Positions 58,567-64,000 of a stretch of 64,000 bases of DNA are shown one piece after another (positions within the stretch are counted from its first letter, which is position 1; each line of letters begins with the position of its first letter). Source of the DNA: JAVJUV01 sp040220415 (GTDB lineage Bacteria > Pseudomonadota > Alphaproteobacteria > Rhodobacterales > Rhodobacteraceae); the NCBI GenBank assembly GCA_040220415.1, contig JAVJUV010000086.1:62001-126000 (forward strand), given 5' to 3'. Both the position numbers and the translations under genes were made by a program. Under the pieces are notes generated by a model, which made no database searches, was not told the DNA's origin, and worked only from the letters and a program-made list of their open reading frames with translations.

Positions 58567-59327
58567 GCGTCGCGGGCTTCCTTCATCCCGATGCCTGGCT
58601 GGGGCAATCTGCTGGCCCGCGCTATGTCCAGTTGCGACGTCGCCTGGAGGCAGGCATCCGTGAAGGCGTCCTGCCCCCAAACAGCTCGTTGCCGCCCGAA
58701 CGGGAACTGGCACAATTGACGGATCTGTCCCGCGTCACGGTTCGCAAGGCGATACAGGAACTGGCGGACAAGGGGCTTATCGAACAGCGCCAGGGGTCCG
58801 GTTCTTTTGTTCGCGAACCGGCAACTCGGGTGGAGCAGTCACTGTCGCACCTGACGTCTTTTTCGGAAGACATGAAGCGACGCGGGATGGACACGACGTC
58901 CACTTGGCTTGAGCGCGGGATATACATGCCGTCCCCGGATGAAATGATCGCGCTTGGCCTGCGCGCTGGAGATTCGGTCGCCAGGATATTCCGCATCAGA
59001 GAGACCGGCGGGCGTCCGATGGCCCTCGAACGCGCCTCGCTTCCGCTCGATGTGCTTCCCAATCCGCTGGAGGTCACGACTTCATTGTACGATGTATTGC
59101 AGGCTCGCGGCATGCGTCCCGTGCGTGCGGTCCAGAAAATATGTGCGGTAAACCTGTCCGCGCAAGATGCAGCACTGCTGGGCGTCGCCGAAGGTACGGC
59201 CGGACTGAGCATCCAGCGATCCTCATACCTGGAAGGCAGTCGAATGATAGAGTTTACAAAATCACTCTATCGTGGCGATGCATACGATTTCGTGGCCGAG
59301 CTGCGGCTGTCACGGGCGGAGGGCTGA
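58563..59327 (+). CDS. GntR-family regulator with UTRA domain
   Basis: The protein is 254 residues from GTG 58563, overlapping the kinase stop (GTGA). It has an N-terminal winged helix (LPPERELAQLTDLSRVTVRKAIQELADKGLIEQRQGSGSF) and a C-terminal UTRA ligand domain (LEGSRMIEFTKSLYRGDAYDF). The same architecture is seen in NagR-type repressors that sense GlcNAc-6-phosphate or glucosamine-6-phosphate. It likely controls both arms of this amino-sugar locus through the AT-rich divergent region. Confidence 0.9.
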   Translation: MSVAGFLHPDAWLGQSAGPRYVQLRRRLEAGIREGVLPPNSSLPPERELAQLTDLSRVTVRKAIQELADKGLIEQRQGSGSFVREPATRVEQSLSHLTSFSEDMKRRGMDTTSTWLERGIYMPSPDEMIALGLRAGDSVARIFRIRETGGRPMALERASLPLDVLPNPLEVTTSLYDVLQARGMRPVRAVQKICAVNLSAQDAALLGVAEGTAGLSIQRSSYLEGSRMIEFTKSLYRGDAYDFVAELRLSRAEG

Positions 59328-59330
59328 AAA

Positions 59331-60356
59331 ATGGTAAAAGTACCGACGCGGATGCGACTTGAGATCGAAGAAATCCCCATGGCCGTCGATCGGCTTCTGA
59401 CCGAAGGGGCTCCCGCGGATCGACAGGCATTGAAGCGCATTCCCTCCGATGTACCGTTCCTTCTGTCGGTTGCTCGCGGATCATCCGATCATGCCTGTAC
59501 GTTCCTGAAGTACGCCAGCGAACTGATGCTGGGACTGCCGATGGCTTCGGTCGGACCTTCGGTTGCCTCGGTGTATGGTGTGCGCATCAAGGCCAACGGA
59601 GCGGTCTGTTTCGCTGTGTCCCAATCCGGCAAAAGCCCCGACATCGTGCGTCTGACCCGTTCGCTGACCGAGAGCGGAGCAATGAGCGTGGCCATCACCA
59701 ACGATCCCGCGTCGCCTTTGGCTGAGGCATCCAATGTAACGCTTCCGATCTGTGCGGGCCCCGAAAACAGCGTGGCGGCCACAAAGACTTTCGTGACCTC
59801 CCTGGTTGCCGGACTTTGGCTGATTGCCGAGATGAAGAATGACACCGACCTGATCCGCGCAATCCGGACGCTGCCCGACCACCTGGAAGCCGCGATCGGT
59901 TGCGACTGGAGCGCGGTTGGACATGCAGTCACGGGCAATTCCGCCTATACCTTGGGGCGCGGACCGTCTTGGGCGATTTCCAACGAAGCCGCCCTCAAAT
60001 TCAAGGAGACTTGCCGGATACATGCCGAGAGCTATTCCTCGGCGGAAGTTCTTCATGGACCGGTTTCGATTGTCGGCCCGGAGTTTCCGGTCATCGCCTT
60101 TGCTGCCGCGGACGCCGCAGAGGCTTCCATTGCAGAGGTGGCGGACGCGCTGGCCGACAAGGGCGCGAACGTCTTCGTAACCAGCCCTAAAGTCCGGAAG
60201 GCGCTTCCCCTGCCCCACAGACGCACAGGTCATTGGCTGACCGATCCAATTTCCACTATCGTGTCCTTTTACTCGGCGGTCGAAAGTATCGCCCTGTCGC
60301 GAGGCATCGATCCCGATACGCCGCGTCACCTGAACAAGGTGACCGAGACAGTATGA
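59331..60356 (+). CDS. SIS-domain sugar phosphate isomerase/deaminase (NagB-II/GlmS-like)
   Basis: This 341-residue protein has two SIS domains similar to the isomerase half of GlmS but without the glutaminase domain. It has LSVARGSSDHACTFLKYASEL, VSQSGKSPDIVRLTRSL, GPENSVAATKTFVTSL and the late HAESYSSAEVLHGPVSIV with the sugar-opening histidine region. Such stand-alone enzymes (NagB-II) deaminate glucosamine-6-phosphate to fructose-6-phosphate and ammonia. GGAGGG lies just before ATG 59331. Its stop overlaps the NagA start (ATGA), giving the expected pathway order. Confidence 0.87.
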   Translation: MVKVPTRMRLEIEEIPMAVDRLLTEGAPADRQALKRIPSDVPFLLSVARGSSDHACTFLKYASELMLGLPMASVGPSVASVYGVRIKANGAVCFAVSQSGKSPDIVRLTRSLTESGAMSVAITNDPASPLAEASNVTLPICAGPENSVAATKTFVTSLVAGLWLIAEMKNDTDLIRAIRTLPDHLEAAIGCDWSAVGHAVTGNSAYTLGRGPSWAISNEAALKFKETCRIHAESYSSAEVLHGPVSIVGPEFPVIAFAAADAAEASIAEVADALADKGANVFVTSPKVRKALPLPHRRTGHWLTDPISTIVSFYSAVESIALSRGIDPDTPRHLNKVTETV

Positions 60357-61486
60357 ACGACGGCGTGAAATATTATCGGGGCGGCGCGATTTTCGATGGA
60401 AACGCGTTAAAGACCGATATGGCCGCCGTTGTCGAAAACGGACTTTTGACTGCAATTGGGAACAACCTGCCGGCACCCAAAGGCGCCGATATCGTCGATC
60501 TGGACGGGGATATCCTGGCGCCTGGATTTGTCGATCTGCAAGCGAATGGCGGCGACGGGATCATGCTGAACGATGATCCTTCGCTCGCGACACTGAAACG
60601 TATGGCCGAAGCGCATCGCCGACTTGGGGCGACGTCGGTCCTGCCTACGCTGATTACTGATACGCCCGAGAGAACACGCGCCGCCATCGAGGCCGCCAAG
60701 GCAGCGGTTGCTGCCGGAGTTACAGGTATCGCGGGCCTGCACCTCGAAGGCCCGCACCTGTCGGTCGCCCGCAAGGGGGCCCACGACGCCAAGCTGATCC
60801 GCCGTATGACTGCGGAAGATCTGGCAGTGCTTATCGACGCCGCGGGCACTCTGCCCGTCCTGATGGTTACCGTTGCGCCGGAGTCCACGACAACTGATCA
60901 GGTCTCGGCTCTGGCAAATGCCGGCGCGATTGTTTCCCTGGGTCATAGCGACGCCGACTTCGACACTTGCGTGGCCTATGCCGAGGCCGGTGCGCGAGTG
61001 GTCACGCATTTGTTCAACGCCATGAGTCAGCTTGCAAACCGCGAACCCGGACTTGTAGGTGCCGCGCTGGTCTCGGGCAATCTGTCGGCTGGACTGATCG
61101 CCGATGGCATCCATGTTCACCCCGCGGCAATGCGCACAGCCTGGGCTGCCAAGGTTGCGCCCGGCCGTATCTTTCTTGTGAGCGATGCGATGGCGCCAGC
61201 GGGAAGCGACCTCTGTGAATTCATGCTAGGCGACCGTATGGTCAGACGCGCAGACGGTCGACTGGTGCTTGAAGACGGCACGCTGGCGGGCGCGGACCTG
61301 GAACTTGGCGCCGCGATACGTGTACTTGTCGAGAAAGTCGGCATCCCCCTGGAAGACGCCCTTCGCGCTGCAACTTCCACACCTGCCGAAGTCGCCGGAC
61401 TGGGCAATGGCATCGGCTTCCTGAGGCCCGGCGTTACAAGAGACATAGTGCGCATCGGCAAGGATTTTCGCGTCACAACGCTCTGA
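60353..61486 (+). CDS. nagA: N-acetylglucosamine-6-phosphate deacetylase
   Basis: The protein is 377 residues from ATG 60353, coupled to the SIS gene. It is an amidohydrolase TIM barrel: FVDLQANGGDGIMLNDDP, GLHLEGPHLSVARKGAHD with the metal-binding Glu/His, SLGHSDADFDTCVAYAEAGA, VTHLFNAMSQLANREPG and LVSDAMAPAG with the catalytic Asp. It removes the acetyl group from GlcNAc-6-phosphate before deamination by the SIS enzyme. The NagA-specific HLFNAM motif makes the assignment firm. Confidence 0.93.
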   Translation: MNDGVKYYRGGAIFDGNALKTDMAAVVENGLLTAIGNNLPAPKGADIVDLDGDILAPGFVDLQANGGDGIMLNDDPSLATLKRMAEAHRRLGATSVLPTLITDTPERTRAAIEAAKAAVAAGVTGIAGLHLEGPHLSVARKGAHDAKLIRRMTAEDLAVLIDAAGTLPVLMVTVAPESTTTDQVSALANAGAIVSLGHSDADFDTCVAYAEAGARVVTHLFNAMSQLANREPGLVGAALVSGNLSAGLIADGIHVHPAAMRTAWAAKVAPGRIFLVSDAMAPAGSDLCEFMLGDRMVRRADGRLVLEDGTLAGADLELGAAIRVLVEKVGIPLEDALRAATSTPAEVAGLGNGIGFLRPGVTRDIVRIGKDFRVTTL

Positions 61487-61530
61487 AGGCACTCTCAACT
61501 CCCTGTCATCGCTTGTCGGCGCTTGGTCGG

Positions 61531-61560
61531 GTTCCGGACCTTCGGGTCCCTGTCCGGAAC
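61531..61560 (+). terminator. Hairpin after nagA
   Basis: GTTCCGGAC (61531-61539) pairs with GTCCGGAAC (61552-61560). An inner stem GGACC-TTCG-GGTCC (61536-61549) offers an alternative fold with a stable tetraloop. No long T run follows. It lies 44 bases after the nagA stop and before the tungstate transporter genes and probably separates the two units. Confidence 0.6.
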
Positions 61561-61655
61561 ACTACAGCGCGTCCAACTCAAAATTTCCGGTTGAACTCTG
61601 TGTTTTATGCCTCTTAAAGTCTTTCTTGGCGAATTTTCCGAAGGGAGCGGAGATT

Positions 61656-62363
61656 TTGCAGGATTTAGGGGCTTCATTCACACTTGCTCTGACACTTGTA
61701 TTGTCCGGCGATGCCGATCTGTTCGAAATCGTCGCCTTGTCACTGCGCGTCAGCTTGGCGGCGACCGCCTTTGCATGCCTGATCGGCCTTCCGATCGGAG
61801 CATTGGTCGCGGTCAGCCGCTTCAGAGGGCGAAACGCCGTACTGATTGTCATGAACGCCCTTATGGGACTCCCTCCCGTAGTTGTGGGCCTACTTGTCTA
61901 CATCCATCTGTCACGCGCCGGCCCGCTTGGATTTTTGGGCCTGCTCTACACGCCAACCGCGATGATCATCGCGCAAACGATTTTGATTGCTCCAATCGTC
62001 GCTGCGCTGTCGCGGCAGGTGATCGAAGACCTTCATGCCGAGTACCGAGATCAGTTTCGCTCGCTTTGCCTGACGCGCGGACAGACGATCTCGGCACTTC
62101 TTTGGGATGCGCGCTTTTCCTTGCTGACCGTGGGACTGGCAGGGTTCGGGCGAGCGGTTGCGGAAGTAGGTGCGGTCATGATTGTCGGCGGCAACATTGA
62201 TCACCTGACGCGGGTGATGACGACCGCAATCGCGCTTGAAACATCAAAAGGAGATCTGGCGCTTGCCTTGGCGTTGGGGATTATCCTTCTGATCATTGCG
62301 CTTGGCGTCAACGCCGCAGTACAGACAGTGCGCATGTCAGCGGCGCGATCAGCCTATGTCTGA
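61656..62363 (+). CDS. tupB: Tungstate-type ABC transporter permease
   Basis: The protein is 235 residues from TTG 61656, supported by GGGAG at 61644-61648; an upstream TTG at 61626 would add 10 residues. It has five helices and the family phrases LVLSGDADLFEIVALSLRVS, LPPVVVGLLVYIHLSRAGPL and the coupling region GFGRAVAEVGAVMIVGG. The combination with a short ATPase and a TTTS-type binding protein fits TupABC, which imports tungstate with high affinity. The next gene starts 8 bases before its stop. Confidence 0.85.
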   Translation: MQDLGASFTLALTLVLSGDADLFEIVALSLRVSLAATAFACLIGLPIGALVAVSRFRGRNAVLIVMNALMGLPPVVVGLLVYIHLSRAGPLGFLGLLYTPTAMIIAQTILIAPIVAALSRQVIEDLHAEYRDQFRSLCLTRGQTISALLWDARFSLLTVGLAGFGRAVAEVGAVMIVGGNIDHLTRVMTTAIALETSKGDLALALALGIILLIIALGVNAAVQTVRMSAARSAYV

Positions 62364-63111
62364 CGCAGCCCTAATAACGTTTCCGACAAGCGCGAAGATG
62401 GTCGACGCGAAGACCATCGTGCCGCTCGAGGTTCGAGATTTGACGCTGGCGTTCGACCGGATAAACGTTATCGACGGGTTAAACCTTGACCTGTCGCAGC
62501 ACGGCTGCACGGTCATCATGGGCGTAAACGGCGCCGGGAAAAGCCTGTTTCTAAAACTGCTTCACGGTCTGATAGAGCCAACGTCGGGCCGGATCGACTG
62601 GAATGGCCACCGCCCCATAGAGGTGACCCGGCGGCAGTCGCTCGTCTTCCAGAAACCCGTACTTCTTCGCCGGTCCGTAGCCGCGAATCTTGATTTCGTC
62701 CTTAGATCACGCGGATGCGACCGATCGCGCCAGGATGCCCTTCTTGATTACGTGGGGCTGGCACACAAGGCATCGCAGCCTGCGCGACTTCTGTCGGGCG
62801 GTGAAGCGCAACGGCTTGCGCTGGCGCGCGCACTGGCAACCGACCCCGAGGTTCTGCTTCTGGACGAGCCGACCGCAAGTCTGGATCCCGCCTCGGTAAT
62901 CGCGATCGAAAGGATCGTGTCAGATGCCTGCAGAAACGGCACGCGAGTAATTTTCGTGACCCACGACATCGGCCAAGCCCGACGGATGGCCGACGATGTC
63001 GTTTTCCTGAACAAAGGCCGGATAGCCGAGCATTCACCGGCCTCCGATTTCTTCCCTCAGCCGAGGACACAGACGGCAAGGGACTACCTCAACGGAAAAA
63101 TCGTTGTCTGA
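62356..63111 (+). CDS. tupC: Tungstate-type ABC transporter ATP-binding protein
   Basis: The protein is 251 residues from ATG 62356 (MSDAALITFP), overlapping tupB by 8 bases. It has Walker A MGVNGAGKSLFLKLLHG, signature LLSGGEAQRLALARALA and Walker B VLLLDEPTASLDPA. There is no C-terminal molybdate-sensing domain as in ModC, in line with TupC. It supplies ATP energy to the TupB channel. The binding-protein gene follows after 26 bases. Confidence 0.88.
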   Translation: MSDAALITFPTSAKMVDAKTIVPLEVRDLTLAFDRINVIDGLNLDLSQHGCTVIMGVNGAGKSLFLKLLHGLIEPTSGRIDWNGHRPIEVTRRQSLVFQKPVLLRRSVAANLDFVLRSRGCDRSRQDALLDYVGLAHKASQPARLLSGGEAQRLALARALATDPEVLLLDEPTASLDPASVIAIERIVSDACRNGTRVIFVTHDIGQARRMADDVVFLNKGRIAEHSPASDFFPQPRTQTARDYLNGKIVV

Positions 63112-63137
63112 GTAACCATCAATAACAGGGAGCTACC

Positions 63138-63959
63138 ATGACCTACAAAACTCGACTTGGCGCGGCCGCGATGGCCATGATCGTCGCAACCGGCGCTTTC
63201 GCGCAGGATCAATCGATCATCGTGCAATCCACAACCTCGACCGCGAATTCGGGCCTTTACGACTATCTGCTGCCCGCCTTCCAGGAAGAAACCGGCATTC
63301 AGGTAAACGTGGTCGCCGTCGGAACCGGTCAGGCGATCAACAACGCACAGAACTGTGACGGTGATGTCCTGCTGGTGCACGCCAAACCGTCCGAGGAAAA
63401 ATTCGTCGCAGCGGGCTATGGCACCATGCGGACGGACCTGATGTACAACGACTTTGTCATAGTCGGCCCAAGCGTCGATCCGGCTGGCGTGAGCGGCATG
63501 AACGATGTCGAGAGCGCGCTATCCAAGATTGCCGAGGCCGGCGCACTCTTCGCGTCGCGCGGAGACGATTCCGGTACCCACAAAAAGGAGGTGTCGCTCT
63601 GGAACAGCGCTGGCATAGATCCAAAAACGGGGTCAGGAAAATGGTACCGCGAAACGGGGTCTGGCATGGGCGCCACCCTGAACGCCGGGATCGGTATGGG
63701 CGCATACGTGATGACCGACCGCGCGACATGGATCAGTTTTGCCAACAAGCAGGACTACACAGTCCAGGTCGAAGGCGATGAGGATCTCTTCAATCAATAC
63801 GGGGTCATTCCTGTCAGTGCTGACAAATGCCCGAGCGTGAACGTGGAAGCCGCGCAGACCTTTACCGATTGGCTTCTTTCCGAGAAAGGCCAAGAGGCTA
63901 TCGCCAACTACAAAGTCGACGGTCAGCAACTCTTCTTTCCGAACGCACCGGCAAACTGA
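63138..63959 (+). CDS. tupA: Tungstate-binding periplasmic protein
   Basis: This 273-residue protein has a signal peptide (residues 1-22, cleavage after GAFA). The oxyanion-binding TTSTANSG segment near residues 32-39, AVGTGQAINNAQNCDGDVLLVHA, and SRGDDSGTHKKE are diagnostic of TupA-like proteins. GGGAG lies just upstream of ATG 63138. Tungstate or molybdate uptake would serve molybdenum or tungsten cofactor enzymes; the only such enzyme in the window is IorAB. A strong terminator follows. The gene order tupB-tupC-tupA is unusual; TupA is more often first. Confidence 0.9.
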   Translation: MTYKTRLGAAAMAMIVATGAFAQDQSIIVQSTTSTANSGLYDYLLPAFQEETGIQVNVVAVGTGQAINNAQNCDGDVLLVHAKPSEEKFVAAGYGTMRTDLMYNDFVIVGPSVDPAGVSGMNDVESALSKIAEAGALFASRGDDSGTHKKEVSLWNSAGIDPKTGSGKWYRETGSGMGATLNAGIGMGAYVMTDRATWISFANKQDYTVQVEGDEDLFNQYGVIPVSADKCPSVNVEAAQTFTDWLLSEKGQEAIANYKVDGQQLFFPNAPAN

Positions 63960-63971
63960 TAGAGTGCCCCA

Positions 63972-63995
63972 GGCGGCGGGAATGGACCCGCCGCC
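63972..63995 (+). terminator. Terminator after the tup operon
   Basis: A perfect 9-bp GC-only stem (GGCGGCGGG at 63972-63980 with CCCGCCGCC at 63987-63995) with a 6-base loop begins 12 bases after the tupA stop. Only two Ts follow before the window ends, so the tail cannot be judged fully. Confidence 0.75.
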
Positions 63996-64000
63996 TTGCA

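Noticed and set aside
1..64000. CRISPR array or phage structural genes
   Set aside because: No regularly spaced identical repeats with spacers, and no capsid, tail or terminase-like proteins were seen; the accessory block looks like integrative islands, not a prophage.

Overview
The window is high-GC DNA (roughly 60% or more by eye) with the gene content of an alphaproteobacterium of the Rhodobacteraceae/Roseobacter type. It has many SDRs, sugar ABC importers, TupABC, an isoquinoline-oxidoreductase-type molybdenum hydroxylase, hydantoinase genes and a DusA-like tRNA-dihydrouridine synthase. Assignment is by protein pattern recognition only; no rRNA or tRNA gene was seen.

Region 1 (1-6.6 kb) looks like backbone. 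It holds the end of a ribose-type sugar ABC importer followed by an SDR and an aldo/keto reductase, then a convergent OafA-like acyltransferase and dusA.

Region 2 (6.56-39.44 kb) is accessory DNA stacked at the 5' end of dusA. Three copies of a 79-bp 'island end' lie at 9006-9084, 19908-19986 and 39365-39443. Each finishes in the same words as the dusA 5' end, and the last is followed by a decayed second copy of the dusA start and upstream region. They split the block into three tandem units. Unit I (2.5 kb) holds a ParDE-like toxin-antitoxin pair and an overlapping BMT5-like methyltransferase/AlkB-like dioxygenase pair. Unit II (10.9 kb) holds a broken tyrosine integrase, two AraC-regulated modules (SDR + DUF1772; IorAB + dihaem cytochrome c), an isochorismatase-fold hydrolase, a membrane protein and a MATE pump. 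Unit III (19.5 kb) holds the most unusual locus in the window. Its core is an eight-gene overlapping operon: a receiver-domain/MurG-like glycosyltransferase fusion, three GT4 enzymes, an ABC exporter, two APH-fold kinases and a histidine phosphatase. Beside it are a sensor kinase, a degenerate NtrC-like regulator, a third kinase and a second MurG-like enzyme. A 17-bp operator-like word is shared by the two divergent promoters, which flank a decayed galU. An AraC-SDR-SDR module closes the unit.

Region 3 (39.4-51.9 kb) mixes decayed DNA with catabolic genes. It has a secreted protein, a membrane-bound AraC regulator, fused LysR and MATE fragments, a GalB-like 4-oxalomesaconate hydratase, a LysR with two HTH domains, and an operon of FAD oxidoreductase, HyuA, HyuB and SDR beside a rhodanese.

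Region 4 (51.9-64 kb) is an amino-sugar (N-acetylglucosamine/N-acetylmuramate type) uptake and breakdown locus. A sugar ABC importer with a MurQ-like etherase is divergent from a kinase-GntR-SIS-NagA operon. A tungstate-type ABC importer (TupBCA) follows, ending at a strong terminator.
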